This document shows positions 1 through 8,638 of a stretch of 64,000 nucleotides of DNA, piece by piece; position 1 is the first letter of the stretch, and the number at the start of each line of letters is the position of its first letter. Source of the DNA: Williamsia faeni (GTDB lineage: Bacteria; Actinomycetota; Actinomycetes; Mycobacteriales; Mycobacteriaceae); the NCBI GenBank assembly GCA_003202005.1, contig QJJF01000005.1:124001-188000 (forward strand), given 5' to 3'. Made by a program: the position numbers and the translations under genes. The notes beneath the pieces are model-generated. The model ran no database searches. It was given only the letters and a program-made list of their open reading frames with translations, and had not been told where the DNA came from.

Positions 1-129
1 CGCCCGCTCCGGTGATGGAGTCCAACGCGCCGCCGACCAGCCTTCCCGGCACACCGGGATTTACCTTACCGCGGTGGATGTGTCGTGTACGTCGCGAGAA
101 TCGCCGCGCGATGACGCAGACTGGTGCGC
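1..129. other. Window edge, no gene identified
   Basis: The first 129 bases carry no reading frame I can assign. They presumably hold the promoter and leader of the NCS2 permease that follows and possibly the start of a divergent gene lying outside the window. Reading frames here are short and look like high-GC shadows. Confidence 0.4.
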
Positions 130-1419
130 ATGGCGCAGGAAGATCTGAAACGTTCATCCCTGTTCAGCTGGACGGCGGTCGGCAGCGGAGACGTTGTCTC
201 GCCGCAGGAACGGTTGACGTGGCCACGCACCGTCGGCATCGGTTTGCAACATGTGGTTGCAATGTTCGGTGCGACCTTCCTCGTTCCGGTGCTCACCGGA
301 TTCCCGCCGGCGACGACGCTGCTGTTCTCCGGCATCGGCACGATCCTGTTCTTGCTGATCACCCGCAACGAGTTGCCGAGCTACCTCGGTTCGAGTTTTG
401 CGATCATCGCCCCGGTACTCGCCGCGACAGCCTCGGACGGGCACGCGTCGGCGTTGGGCGGCATCGTGATGGTCGGTGCGGTATTGATCGTCATCGGTGT
501 GGTGGTGCACTTCGCCGGCACAGGCTGGATCCACGCGCTGATGCCGCCGATCGTGACCGGAACCATCGTCGCTCTGATCGGTTTGAACCTGGCGCCGACG
601 GCGAAGACGAACTACGAGCAGGACGCGGTCACGGCCACGCTGGTCTTGGTGTTGCTGATCGCATCGTTGGTGTTGTTCAAGGGTTTGCTCGGACGGCTCG
701 CGATCTTCACCAGCGTTGTCATCGGCTATCTGTTCGCACTGGTCCGGGACAAGGTTGATACCGACCCCATCGGTGCCGCCGATTGGATTGGCCTGCCCGA
801 CTTCCAGTCACCGTCGTTCAACCTCTCGGTGCTGCCGATGTTCTTGCCGGTGGTGCTGGTGCTGGTGGTCGAGAACATCGGGCACGTGAAGTCGATCAAC
901 ACCATGACCGGCATCAACTACGACCACAAGATCGGCCGGGCATTGGCGGCCGACGGTATCGCCACGATGCTGGCCGGCAGCGGTGGCGGTTCTGCCACGA
1001 CGACGTACGCCGAGAACATCGGTGTCATGGCGGCCACCAAGGTCTATTCGACCGCCGCCTATTGGGTGGCCGGTATCGCGGCTGTACTGCTGGGTCTGTC
1101 GCCGAAGGTGGGGGCGGTCATCGCATCGGTCCCGCCGGGAGTTCTCGGCGGTGTCACCACGGCGCTCTACGGCCTTGTGGGGATCCTGGGTGTGCATATC
1201 TGGGTGACCAACAAAGTGGACTTCTCCAAGCCCGTCAACCAGTTCACCGCAGCCATCGCGCTGGTGATCGGTATCGCCGACTTCTCGTGGACCATCGGCG
1301 ATTTGAGCTTCAGCGGAATCTCCCTCGGAGCAATCGCGGCACTGCTGATCTACCACGTCATGCGCGTGGTCGGCGGCTGGCGCGGAACCGTTGTCGTGGA
1401 CACGGAGGACGTCGAGTAG
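130..1419 (+). CDS. NCS2 family uracil/xanthine permease (UraA-like)
   Basis: A 429-residue polytopic membrane protein of the nucleobase:cation symporter-2 family, which imports uracil or xanthine with protons. Visible family features are the N-terminal stretch QHVVAMFGATFLVPVLTG, the segment VVENIGHV in the middle, and the NAT signature AENIGVMAATKV with the conserved Glu-Asn-x-Gly core. About 12-14 hydrophobic segments cover nearly the whole length, the usual size for UraA/PyrP. I chose the ATG at 130; a GTG lies two codons upstream at 124. The closest UraA-like signatures favour uracil, but xanthine/urate cannot be excluded. The pyrimidine degradation operon at 54-60 kb could use such a substrate, but it is far away and not linked by operon structure. 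Confidence 0.9.
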   Translation: MAQEDLKRSSLFSWTAVGSGDVVSPQERLTWPRTVGIGLQHVVAMFGATFLVPVLTGFPPATTLLFSGIGTILFLLITRNELPSYLGSSFAIIAPVLAATASDGHASALGGIVMVGAVLIVIGVVVHFAGTGWIHALMPPIVTGTIVALIGLNLAPTAKTNYEQDAVTATLVLVLLIASLVLFKGLLGRLAIFTSVVIGYLFALVRDKVDTDPIGAADWIGLPDFQSPSFNLSVLPMFLPVVLVLVVENIGHVKSINTMTGINYDHKIGRALAADGIATMLAGSGGGSATTTYAENIGVMAATKVYSTAAYWVAGIAAVLLGLSPKVGAVIASVPPGVLGGVTTALYGLVGILGVHIWVTNKVDFSKPVNQFTAAIALVIGIADFSWTIGDLSFSGISLGAIAALLIYHVMRVVGGWRGTVVVDTEDVE

Positions 1420-1487
1420 GCGGGACGAATGTGGCCGGCCGTCGGCGGTCTCCCTGATGTCTGGTCAGCGCCCTGTAGCCCGACGAG

Positions 1488-2315
1488 TCAGGAGGCTTGC
1501 CCGGGTTGTTGATCAGCCACCCTGGTCAAGTGGGTACGGAGGGCGTCAGCAACGATTTCGGGGTTCTCGAGCATCGGAATGTGGCCGACGCCCGGCAGGG
1601 TGACCACTTCGACGTGGTCGGGCAGTCCATCGATCAGTCGCTGCATGCACTTTTCCCGGGTGAGGAACGTATCGAACTCGGACAGCATCAACGATGCCGG
1701 CGCGGTGACACGACGGATGTTCTGGTCCGTGAGCGGTCCATCGCGGAGATACGCCAGTTGCATTGGCAGGTAGATGGGACAGTGCGATACTGCGCGGATC
1801 GTGTTCACTGCGTCTTCGGGGATGACCGCAGTCATGTCGCGGACGCAGTTTCGGATGATCGGGCGTTGAAAGACTTCGCGAGTTGTCACTCGATCACCGA
1901 ACACGCGGGCAGCAGCGGCAAGCGGAAACTGTGCAATGAATCCCAAACCAAGGCGAAATTCGGTGTAGGAGAAACGTTTCCACCCTCCGCTGGGGTTTAT
2001 TGCTGCGAGTGATCTCGCGCGGCCGCGGCTTTCGAGTTCGAATCCGATCTCTCCGCCCAGTGAGGTTCCGGCTATGTGGCAGGTTTCCCAGCCGAGCTTG
2101 TCGAGTTCACGTTCCACCCCGTCGGCGATCCCGCGGACCCCTACATCGCGCAGTCGCAGCCGGGGTCCGGCCCAATGTCCTGGCATCGTCATCGCGAGGA
2201 CGTCGTAGTCGCTGGAGAGGTCGTCGACAACTCCGTGCCATAAATGATGGGACAAGGTGTATCCGTGTAGCAGCAGCACAGGCTCGCCCGATCCAGCCCG
2301 ATTCATAGATGTCAC
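1488..2315 (-). CDS. Alpha/beta hydrolase
   Basis: A 275-residue alpha/beta-hydrolase fold protein of unknown substrate. The HG oxyanion motif (LLLHGY) lies near residue 16, the nucleophile elbow GTSLGG has Ser85, the likely acid is Asp215 in SEFDTF and the likely base is His245 in GVGHIPM, so the catalytic triad looks complete. There is no signal peptide, so it should be cytoplasmic. The start is GTG at 2315, with an ATG three codons inside at 2306 as the alternative. The gene is convergent with the NCS2 permease (68 bp gap). The upstream 220 bp separate it from the SAM-riboswitch operon, so it is probably an independent unit. The family covers esterases, lipases, C-C hydrolases and haloperoxidase-like proteins; nothing here narrows it. 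Confidence 0.8.
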   Translation of the reverse strand: MTSMNRAGSGEPVLLLHGYTLSHHLWHGVVDDLSSDYDVLAMTMPGHWAGPRLRLRDVGVRGIADGVERELDKLGWETCHIAGTSLGGEIGFELESRGRARSLAAINPSGGWKRFSYTEFRLGLGFIAQFPLAAAARVFGDRVTTREVFQRPIIRNCVRDMTAVIPEDAVNTIRAVSHCPIYLPMQLAYLRDGPLTDQNIRRVTAPASLMLSEFDTFLTREKCMQRLIDGLPDHVEVVTLPGVGHIPMLENPEIVADALRTHLTRVADQQPGQAS

Positions 2316-2538
2316 GAAGCCCCCCTCGCCCTTGACCCCTCAGTAGTAGCAAAGGTGGTCTGGACGTGTCCAGCGCTGGGAACGGTGGCAGTCCGCTCCC
2401 GATCAGCGATCCATCGGCGCCGGCACGGCTGGCGGCATCACCCTGCCCGACCCAGACAGGCGGGTGTCACGCAAGGTCAAAATCACGGTGATTCCAAACG
2501 TAAAGCGCAGTGTCACAACACAAATCGTTTGCCTCTAC
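2316..2538. other. Intergenic region, nothing recognised
   Basis: This stretch between the hydrolase and the riboswitch promoter must contain the divergent promoter of the hydrolase. I see no conserved RNA, repeat or convincing reading frame. Confidence 0.5.
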
Positions 2539-2568
2539 TTGACGGCTGGTCTGTCGAGCACATAGATT
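2539..2568 (+). promoter_or_regulatory. Predicted sigma-70-type promoter of the first SAM-riboswitch operon
   Basis: TTGACG at 2539-2544 and TAGATT at 2563-2568 are separated by 18 bp, a good match to the primary sigma factor consensus. Transcription would start near 2575, almost exactly at the 5' edge of the riboswitch. The same arrangement recurs before the other two riboswitches, which supports the call. Confidence 0.65.
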
Positions 2569-2576
2569 CCTCCTGA

Positions 2577-2664
2577 CCATCCAGAGCGACCGAGAGACTT
2601 GGCTCTTCGACGTCGCAGCAACCCCGTCCCAGGACGTGTGGGTGCTACCGCCAAGACCGATGGA
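2577..2664 (+). promoter_or_regulatory. SAM riboswitch (S-box / SAM-I-like)
   Basis: The sequence has the S-box core in order: ATCCAGAG, GAGAGACTTGGCTC, GCAGCAACC and GGTGCTACCGCC, closed by a P1 helix in which CCATC near 2578 pairs with GATGG near 2659. S-box RNAs bind S-adenosylmethionine and switch off methionine/sulfur genes. The 3' strand of P1 runs directly into an AGG Shine-Dalgarno sequence (GATGGAGG), so SAM binding may hide the ribosome site of the leader peptide that follows. It could belong to the related SAM-I/IV variant class; a covariance search would decide. Two further copies lie at 23.5 and 29.6 kb. Confidence 0.85.
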
Positions 2665-2673
2665 GGAACGATT

Positions 2674-2748
2674 ATGGACCGCGCTTTGTGGCGACGTTTG
2701 CACGTCGACCTGTGTCGAGCGGGCACCTGCGTCTGTACGCAGGTCTGA
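2674..2748 (+). CDS. Cysteine-rich leader peptide (putative attenuator uORF)
   Basis: A 24-codon reading frame with a strong GGAGG Shine-Dalgarno (around 2661) that directly follows the SAM riboswitch. The peptide contains RRLHVDLCR and ends with TCVCTQV, giving three Cys codons at 2713, 2728 and 2734. RR(L/R)H(V/I)DL peptides with Cys near the end are known from actinobacteria as putative leader peptides before sulfur-uptake genes. The last Cys codons lie inside a perfect 8-bp hairpin (2725-2732 with 2737-2744, loop CTGT). Ribosome stalling at Cys codons would open it, which is a classic attenuation layout. Regulation by cysteine is inference; codons and hairpin are seen directly. Confidence 0.75.
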   Translation: MDRALWRRLHVDLCRAGTCVCTQV

Positions 2749-2832
2749 CACACCACATCCACACACATTTTCTCTGCCCTATTGGAAGGCTTCTTCAGCG
2801 ATGCTCGCTGCCCGCACACACCGGTGGTTACG

Positions 2833-3789
2833 GTGACCCAGATAGTTACCCGCCCCACTCCCGACGCCTCGGTCGAGGTAGATGACGTCGACCTCGTCAT
2901 CGCACGTACGTGGCATCCGTGGCGTTGGATCATCGCGATTGCCGTGCTGATCGTCGTCGCCCAGTTCTTGCACGGATTCGCGACCAACCCGGGCTGGGAT
3001 TGGAGTACGTTCGCGCAGTACTTCACTGCGCCGTCCGTGATGCATGCACTGTGGCTGACCATCCAGCTGACCTTCTGGGGATCCCTGCTGGGATTCGCGA
3101 TCGGAATCGCGCTGGCTGCGGCGAGACTGTCGAATAATCCTGTGCTGCAGGTGATTGCCTGGTTCTACATTTGGGCCTTCCGGTCCATTCCGCTGATCGT
3201 CCAGTTGCTGTTCTGGTTCAACATCGCGTACCTCTATCAGACTCTTTCGGTAGGAGTTCCCTTCGGGCCGGGCTTCTTCGAGTTCAATGTCAACAATGCG
3301 ATCAGTGGTTCCACTGCCGCCATCATCGGTCTGGCGTTGCATCAGGCGGCGTATTCGGCGGAGATCATCCGGGCCGGCATCATCTCGGTGGACCAGGGAC
3401 AACTCGAAGCCGCTGCAGCGCTTGGTATTCCGAAACACCGCGAGTTCTTCAAGATCATCCTGCCGCAGGCGATGCGCGGCATCCTCCCGAACGCCGCGAA
3501 CGAGGTCATCAGCTTGTTCAAGGGCACCTCGATCGTGTCGGTCATGGCGATCGCTGAGCTCTTCTACCAGGTGCAGGTCATTTACGGGCGCAGCGGACGC
3601 GTTGTACCGCTGCTCATGGTCGCCACTGTCTGGTACATCGTCTTCACGTCGATCTTGTCGATTGTGCAGTTCTACGTGGAGCGGCATTATGCCAAGGGTG
3701 CGGTGCGCAACATTCCGTTGACTCCGATCCAGAAGGTCCGAAAGAGGTTCTCGGACATCAACTTCGCGCCGCGCGGGGCGACCCGATGA
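2833..3789 (+). CDS. Amino-acid-type ABC transporter permease (HisM/TcyB-like)
   Basis: A 318-residue inner-membrane permease of the polar amino acid ABC family. It has a cytoplasmic N-terminus of about 35 residues, hydrophobic segments from [11 protein letters not shown] onward, and the EAA loop [22 protein letters not shown] that contacts the ATPase. The likely start is GTG at 2833, because the region further upstream in frame falls in untranslated leader. It is the first structural gene after the SAM riboswitch and Cys leader peptide and overlaps the ATPase gene by 4 bp (ATGA). The regulation suggests a sulfur-containing amino acid such as cystine, methionine or a related compound; this is inference from context, not from binding-site residues. 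Confidence 0.88.
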   Translation: MTQIVTRPTPDASVEVDDVDLVIARTWHPWRWIIAIAVLIVVAQFLHGFATNPGWDWSTFAQYFTAPSVMHALWLTIQLTFWGSLLGFAIGIALAAARLSNNPVLQVIAWFYIWAFRSIPLIVQLLFWFNIAYLYQTLSVGVPFGPGFFEFNVNNAISGSTAAIIGLALHQAAYSAEIIRAGIISVDQGQLEAAAALGIPKHREFFKIILPQAMRGILPNAANEVISLFKGTSIVSVMAIAELFYQVQVIYGRSGRVVPLLMVATVWYIVFTSILSIVQFYVERHYAKGAVRNIPLTPIQKVRKRFSDINFAPRGATR

Positions 3790-4568
3790 CCGAGCCGGTG
3801 GAGAAGTCGCAGTATGCGGTCGAGGTCAGGGGAGTTCGCAAGTCCTATGGTCCTCTCGAGGTTCTCAAAGGCATCGACCTGGTCGTGCGTCCGGGTGAGG
3901 TCACCGCGATCATCGGGCCTTCAGGATCAGGAAAGTCGACGCTCTTGCGCGTCCTCAACCACCTGGAGAAGGTCGACCACGGCATCGTCCGTGTCGACGG
4001 TGACCTGGTGGGGTACAAGCGTAAGGGCAACAAGCTGCACGAGCTGAGCAACAAGGAAATTCTGCAACAGCGCTCGCGGATCGGCTTTGTGTTCCAGAAC
4101 TTCAACCTGTTTCCGCATCTGACCGTGCTCGAGAATGTCATCGAGGCGCCGATCTCGGCGCAGCGGCGCAAGCGGTCGGACGTCGAGCCCGAGGTACTGG
4201 CATTGCTCGAACGCGTCGGCGTCGCAGACAAGGCGCACGACTACCCGCGCAGGCTCTCAGGTGGGCAGCAGCAGCGCGTTGCCATCGCCCGGGCACTTGC
4301 ACTGCGGCCCAAAGTAATTCTGTTCGACGAGCCGACATCTGCGCTCGATCCTGAACTTGTCGGCGAAGTCCTCGAGGTCATTCGAGGGCTCGCACGTGAC
4401 GGTGCAACGCTTGTCATCGTGACCCACGAGGTGGGTTTCGCACGCGAGATCGCCGACACTGTGGTGTTCATGGACGGCGGCGTCATCGTCGAACAGGGAA
4501 CCCCGTCGGAAATCATTGATTCCCCGAGGGAAGAACGCACCAAAGCGTTTCTCGCACACGTCCTCTGA
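3786..4568 (+). CDS. Amino-acid-type ABC transporter ATP-binding protein
   Basis: A 260-residue ATPase of the GlnQ/HisP type that powers the importer encoded around it. Walker [10 protein letters not shown] is at 44-52, the Q-loop in [10 protein letters not shown] about 101-110, the signature LSGGQ at 157-161, Walker B VILFDE at 177-182 and the switch His in VTHE further on. Everything needed for ATP hydrolysis is intact. It overlaps the permease stop (ATGA) and is followed 32 bp later by the binding-protein gene, so the three form one operon under the riboswitch at 2577. Confidence 0.93.
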   Translation: MTEPVEKSQYAVEVRGVRKSYGPLEVLKGIDLVVRPGEVTAIIGPSGSGKSTLLRVLNHLEKVDHGIVRVDGDLVGYKRKGNKLHELSNKEILQQRSRIGFVFQNFNLFPHLTVLENVIEAPISAQRRKRSDVEPEVLALLERVGVADKAHDYPRRLSGGQQQRVAIARALALRPKVILFDEPTSALDPELVGEVLEVIRGLARDGATLVIVTHEVGFAREIADTVVFMDGGVIVEQGTPSEIIDSPREERTKAFLAHVL

Positions 4569-4600
4569 TTCATCTCAATTTCAACAAACAAGGAACAAAC

Positions 4601-5575
4601 ATGCCCAAAACAAGCCGGCGACTCGCGCTTGTCGCGTCCGCGTTGGTCGCGCTCGCACTGACAGCCACTGCGTGCAGTGACCCTGAGACCGAGAACGAGG
4701 TCGTCACCTCCGACGGACAGAGCTTCGACCTGTCACCGGAGCAGTCCACGCGTGTTCGTGTCGACAAGGTCGACGACATCGCCGCGAAGGTGCCCCAGGC
4801 GATCCGCGACCGCGGCACGCTCATCGTCACCGGATCCGGCGGTACCGCACCGCCACTGCGGTTCTACGCTTCGGATGACAAGACGATCGTCGGATCCGAG
4901 GTCGACTTCTCGTACCTGGTCGCGGACATTCTCGGTCTCAAGGTCGACCTGAAGGTCGCTGACTGGTCGCAGAACTTCGTCAAGATCGACTCCGGTGAGA
5001 ACGATGTGTTCATCTCCAATGTCACGGTGACCGAGGAGCGTAAAGACAAATACGACTTCGCCACATACCGCCTCGACAACCTCGCCTTCGAGGCGAAGAA
5101 GGACAGTGGCTGGAAGGTCGACGGCCGAAAGGACGTTGCAGGCAAGAAGATCGGCGTCGGTTCGGGAACCAATCAGGAGCAGTTGCTGGTCGACTGGAAC
5201 GAACAGAATGTCGCAGAAGGCCTCGCGCCGGCAGAGATCGTGTACTACCAGAACGCCGCCGACTACTACCTGGCACTCGGTTCGGGTCGCATCGACGGAT
5301 ACTTCGGCCCCAACCCGTCGTCGGTGTACCACGCTGCAACGTCGGGCGAAACAGAGATTATCGGCACGTTCTCCGGTGCAGGTGATGCACTGCAGGGTGA
5401 GATCGGGGTCCTGACGAAGAAGGACAACGGCCTCATCGAAGCCGTCAACGAGGCAATCAACCACGCGATCGAGGACGGTAGCTACCAAAAGGTCATCGAC
5501 CGCTGGGGTCTGCAGACCGAGGCCGTCACCACGTCGGAGGTCAACCCGGCCGGACTTCCCCGTACCGACGCATAG
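4601..5575 (+). CDS. Amino-acid ABC transporter substrate-binding lipoprotein
   Basis: A 324-residue extracytoplasmic solute-binding protein of family 3. The signal sequence runs through LVALALTATA to a lipidation Cys at residue 25. The mature part has the typical order: the opening strand of lobe one (RDRGTLIVTGSGG), the ADWSQNFVKIDSGENDVFISNVTVTEERKDKY region, which corresponds to the first hinge crossing, and GKKIGVGSGTNQEQ in lobe two. The Shine-Dalgarno AAGGAAC lies 8 bp before the ATG. It is the last gene before a strong hairpin at 5590. Ligand unknown; cystine, methionine or a sulfonated compound would fit the SAM and Cys control of the operon. Confidence 0.9.
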   Translation: MPKTSRRLALVASALVALALTATACSDPETENEVVTSDGQSFDLSPEQSTRVRVDKVDDIAAKVPQAIRDRGTLIVTGSGGTAPPLRFYASDDKTIVGSEVDFSYLVADILGLKVDLKVADWSQNFVKIDSGENDVFISNVTVTEERKDKYDFATYRLDNLAFEAKKDSGWKVDGRKDVAGKKIGVGSGTNQEQLLVDWNEQNVAEGLAPAEIVYYQNAADYYLALGSGRIDGYFGPNPSSVYHAATSGETEIIGTFSGAGDALQGEIGVLTKKDNGLIEAVNEAINHAIEDGSYQKVIDRWGLQTEAVTTSEVNPAGLPRTDA

Positions 5576-5589
5576 AAATTAGTTCGTTG

Positions 5590-5636
5590 AAAGTAGTGGT
5601 CGTCGGCGGGCACGTTGCGCCGGCGACCACTACTTT
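5590..5636 (+). terminator. Strong intercistronic hairpin, probable terminator
   Basis: Two 19-base arms (5590-5608 and 5618-5636) pair along their whole length with one G-U and a 9-base loop, beginning 15 bp after the binding-protein stop. There is no long T-run (only TTTCG follows), common for actinobacterial terminators. It may instead be a processing or mRNA-stabilising element that lowers expression of the three genes downstream. Confidence 0.7.
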
Positions 5637-5682
5637 CGCCCGTGAAATGGGCAGGCCCCCGGACCGATGGAGGGAAACACGA

Positions 5683-6213
5683 ATGAGTGCACTAGGCTGT
5701 GGCGCCTCCGGAACGACCACGGACACTGTCGATTCCGCCCAGTTGCAGATCGCCACCGTCCATCAGGACGATCCACTGGCAGCCCCGCTCATCGAGGAGT
5801 TGGCGCTCGAGTACAGCTCTCGCTACGGACGCAGCCCGGGGGAGCAGTACAGCGCGTTACGGGCATATCCCGCAGAAGAGTTTGCGCCGCCGGGCGGTGT
5901 GCTGATCGTCGCGTTGGCCGACGGCGTCCCGGTCGCCGGTGGTGCGTTCCGTCAGTACGACGCCACCACTGCCGAACTCAAGCGAATCTGGACGTCGTCG
6001 GCGTTCCGTGGCCGCGGTTACGGCAAGACGATCGTGGCAGAACTCGAAAAGATCGCGATCGACCGTGGCTATCGCCGAATCTTTCTCACGACCGGATGGA
6101 ACCAGCCCGAGGCGGTGGCGTTGTATCTCGCTGCCGGCTACACCCCGCTGTACGACACGACACTTCCCTCCGATGAAGTCGGTGTGCATCCGTTCGAAAA
6201 GAGCCTGGCATGA
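5683..6213 (+). CDS. GNAT family N-acetyltransferase
   Basis: A 176-residue acetyltransferase using acetyl-CoA; acceptor unknown. The pyrophosphate-binding motif A is visible as RGRGYGKTIVAELEKIA, followed by the beta-strand/helix GYRRIFLTTGWNQPEAVALYLAAGY typical of the GNAT C-terminal half. I used the ATG at 5683, which has AGGGAA 7 bp upstream, rather than an in-frame start at 5587 that would run through the hairpin. The MFS gene begins 6 bp after its stop, so the two are co-transcribed. GNAT genes beside amino acid importers often acetylate the imported amino acid or a toxic analogue; that role here is only a suggestion. Confidence 0.85.
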   Translation: MSALGCGASGTTTDTVDSAQLQIATVHQDDPLAAPLIEELALEYSSRYGRSPGEQYSALRAYPAEEFAPPGGVLIVALADGVPVAGGAFRQYDATTAELKRIWTSSAFRGRGYGKTIVAELEKIAIDRGYRRIFLTTGWNQPEAVALYLAAGYTPLYDTTLPSDEVGVHPFEKSLA

Positions 6214-6219
6214 AATCGG

Positions 6220-7674
6220 GTGATACCGATATCAACGCTGCGGGTTGACCCACAGACCGCCGCCGGATCACGCGCAGAGGTGTTCGTCTGCGCTGCAGCG
6301 GGATTCACCACCCTGCTCGACTCTGCGGTTCTCGGTATCGGCATTCCGGCAATTCGTACATCGCTCGATGCCGGAACCGCCGAGGTGCAGTGGATTCTGG
6401 CCAGTTATTCATTGATGTTCGGGCTGGCACTGGTTCCGGCAGGCAGGCTCGGCGATGTGATCGGCCGACGGAGACTGTTCCTCGTCGGCCTGTCACTGTT
6501 CACGGCAACGGGCATCGTCGGCGCGCTGGCGTCGGGTCCGTGGATGGTCGTGGCCGCTCGCCTCGGTCAGGGAGCCGGGGCCGGGATCGTCAGCTCCCAG
6601 GTCTTGGGGATCATCACCGACCGGTTCACCGGTCGGCAGCGCGCGAAAGCGCTGGGTGCCTACAGCACCGCAGGGGGCCTGGCGGGACTGATCGGACCGA
6701 TCATCGGTGGTGTGCTGCTCGGGATGGCCGACGAGGACCTGGGTTGGCGATTGCTCCTGATGCTCAATGTCCCGTTTGCCATCGCCACACTGGTGATGGC
6801 AGTGATCTACTTACGGCCCGATCGCACGTCGAGTGTGGGGGCGAGTATCGATACCGTGGGGTTGATTGCACTTGCCGTTGCAACGCTCGCCCTGTTGCTG
6901 CCGTTGGTGTCGTCGTTCGGGGCAGTGTTCTCCGTCATGTCCGTCGCGGTATCGGTGGCCGCGCTGATCGGATTCTGGTTCTGGGAACGCAGATTCGCCG
7001 CGCGCGGTGGTACTCCGGTCCTCTTACCTGCATTGATTGCGGCGCGCGGTTACACACTCGGGACGATGGTGGCCCTGTTCTGGTTCGGTGCCGTCTTGGC
7101 ATTGAACGCGGTCCTGAGCCTGTACCTCATCGAAGGGCTCGGCTATTCGGCTTTGCAGGCGGCACTGGTGATGTCGGGCAGCGCGGTGACGATGGCCGTG
7201 ACGTCGGCCTTCGGCTGGCGTCTTGTGTCGAGATTCGGACGTGGCGCTGTGGTGTGCGCTGTCGCCACCGAAGTCGTCGTCGTCGCGGGGTACATCGCCG
7301 CCGTCAACGTGGTGCCACGCGAGCACATCATCCCGGTGTTTGTCGTGCTGGCGGTGGTATCCGGAATCGCGAGCGGGCTGGTCGACGCGCCGAACCGTGC
7401 ATTGACGCTCGAGTACGCGCCGGCCGGGGCCAGTGGCGTGGCTGCTGCATTCCTTCAGCTGTCGCAACGGCTTTCGGCAACGATATCCTTGGCGGCTGTT
7501 TCGGGTCTGTACCTTGGAATACTGGCGAGCACGGGTGATTTCGGGCCGGCGATTGCTGCCGGCCTCGGTGTGAGTCTCGTGATGCTGCTGGCCTCCTTGC
7601 TGTGCGCGGTGGCCGACCTGAGACGACGGCAAGAAGCTCGGCCCCGGGAACAATCGAATGCATTTGAGAGTTGA
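6220..7674 (+). CDS. MFS transporter, 14-TM DHA2 (EmrB/QacA) type
   Basis: A 484-residue efflux-type major facilitator protein. The hallmark loop between helices 2 and 3 is present as GRLGDVIGRRRLFLVG, and motif C-like sequence (GGLAGLIGPIIGGVLLG) follows. About 14 hydrophobic segments can be counted, fitting drug:H+ antiporters of the DHA2 class. The start is GTG at 6220, directly after the GNAT stop, and a quinone-reductase-like gene follows. Substrate unknown. In this cluster it could export an amino acid derivative, for example a product of the neighbouring acetyltransferase; this is inference from position only. Confidence 0.87.
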   Translation: MIPISTLRVDPQTAAGSRAEVFVCAAAGFTTLLDSAVLGIGIPAIRTSLDAGTAEVQWILASYSLMFGLALVPAGRLGDVIGRRRLFLVGLSLFTATGIVGALASGPWMVVAARLGQGAGAGIVSSQVLGIITDRFTGRQRAKALGAYSTAGGLAGLIGPIIGGVLLGMADEDLGWRLLLMLNVPFAIATLVMAVIYLRPDRTSSVGASIDTVGLIALAVATLALLLPLVSSFGAVFSVMSVAVSVAALIGFWFWERRFAARGGTPVLLPALIAARGYTLGTMVALFWFGAVLALNAVLSLYLIEGLGYSALQAALVMSGSAVTMAVTSAFGWRLVSRFGRGAVVCAVATEVVVVAGYIAAVNVVPREHIIPVFVVLAVVSGIASGLVDAPNRALTLEYAPAGASGVAAAFLQLSQRLSATISLAAVSGLYLGILASTGDFGPAIAAGLGVSLVMLLASLLCAVADLRRRQEARPREQSNAFES

Positions 7675-7682
7675 GGTGCGGT

Positions 7683-8624
7683 ATGACACGTGTAGCAGTA
7701 GCAACAGCTTTCGGCGGGCCCGAAGTCATCGCCATTGTTGATGAGCAACTCGCTGAACCTGCGGCGGGACAGGTGCTCGTCGAGGTCAAGGCGATTGGCG
7801 TCAATCCCATCGACTACAAGCTCTACAGCGGCGCATTCGGGAGCGACGTGTCCACTCTCCCCTTACATTTGGGCAACGAGGCCAGCGGAGTCGTGGTCGC
7901 GGTGGGTGATGCGGCGCAGGGTCGCGGCGGCCCGGTCTCGGTGGGCGACGAGGTCATCGTGAAAGGTGTCGGTGGGGTATACGCGGAGAAGGTGCTCGTA
8001 CCCGCAGAGGCTGTGTTGCCGAAGCCGGCTGAACTCGATTGGGAGAGCGCTGCCGGCCTCCTCGGCGTTGCCGGCACGGCATTCGACACCTTGGAGACCG
8101 TCGGCATCGCCGCCGGCGACACACTTCTGGTGCATGGCGCCGCCGGGGGAGTGGGTTCGATCGTCGTGCAGCTGGCCAGGGCCCGCGGTGCACGGGTGAT
8201 CGGGACAGCCAGAGCGATCAATCACGACGCGCTGCGCGAATACGGCGCCGAACCTGTCGAATACGGTCCGGGACTGATCGAGCGCATTCGTGAATTGGCG
8301 CCTGATGGAATCGATGCGGCGATCGACGCCGTCGGCACCGACGAAGCGATCGACGTGTCACTGGAATTGTTGTCGGATACTTCGCGTTTGGTGACGATTG
8401 CTGCATTCGGGCGTGCTGCGAAGGACGGGTTCCCTTCGGTCGGCGGCGCCAACCCGCAGAGCTTGGAACGGCGTTCGAATGCAGCGTTGTCCCTCATCGC
8501 ACAGGCGGCTGCAGGCGAGTTCACCGTCACCATCGCAAAGACGTTTCCGCTCAGTGATGCGGCGAAGGCTCATGCGGAGTTGCAGTCGGAGCATCCGCGC
8601 GGCAAGTTTGTGCTGATTCCATGA
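7683..8624 (+). CDS. Zinc-independent NADP-dependent oxidoreductase (quinone oxidoreductase/MDR family)
   Basis: A 313-residue medium-chain reductase. The N-terminal GroES-like domain includes VKAIGVNPIDYKLYSG, and the nucleotide-binding domain carries LLVHGAAGGVGSIVVQLAR (AAxxGVGxxxxQxA fingerprint). The catalytic zinc cysteine is absent, as in QOR-type enzymes that reduce quinones or enones with NADPH. The ATG at 7683 follows GAGGTG; the MFS stop lies only 9 bp upstream, so it probably closes the 5.7-8.6 kb transcript. It ends 14 bp before the convergent FAD-protein gene. Physiological substrate unknown. Confidence 0.88.
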   Translation: MTRVAVATAFGGPEVIAIVDEQLAEPAAGQVLVEVKAIGVNPIDYKLYSGAFGSDVSTLPLHLGNEASGVVVAVGDAAQGRGGPVSVGDEVIVKGVGGVYAEKVLVPAEAVLPKPAELDWESAAGLLGVAGTAFDTLETVGIAAGDTLLVHGAAGGVGSIVVQLARARGARVIGTARAINHDALREYGAEPVEYGPGLIERIRELAPDGIDAAIDAVGTDEAIDVSLELLSDTSRLVTIAAFGRAAKDGFPSVGGANPQSLERRSNAALSLIAQAAAGEFTVTIAKTFPLSDAAKAHAELQSEHPRGKFVLIP

Positions 8625-8638
8625 GCGGCGACGCAGCC

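Noticed and set aside
2779-3687. 302-codon minus-strand frame opposite the ABC permease
   Set aside because: Lies entirely opposite a conserved permease and is rich in Arg/Asp/Gln as expected for a shadow.
5650-5682. Sequence CCGGACCGATGGAGGG before the GNAT gene resembles the 3' end of the SAM riboswitches
   Set aside because: None of the S-box core elements (GAGAGA, GCAGCAACC, GGTGCTA) occurs upstream, so this is probably chance or an ordinary ribosome site.
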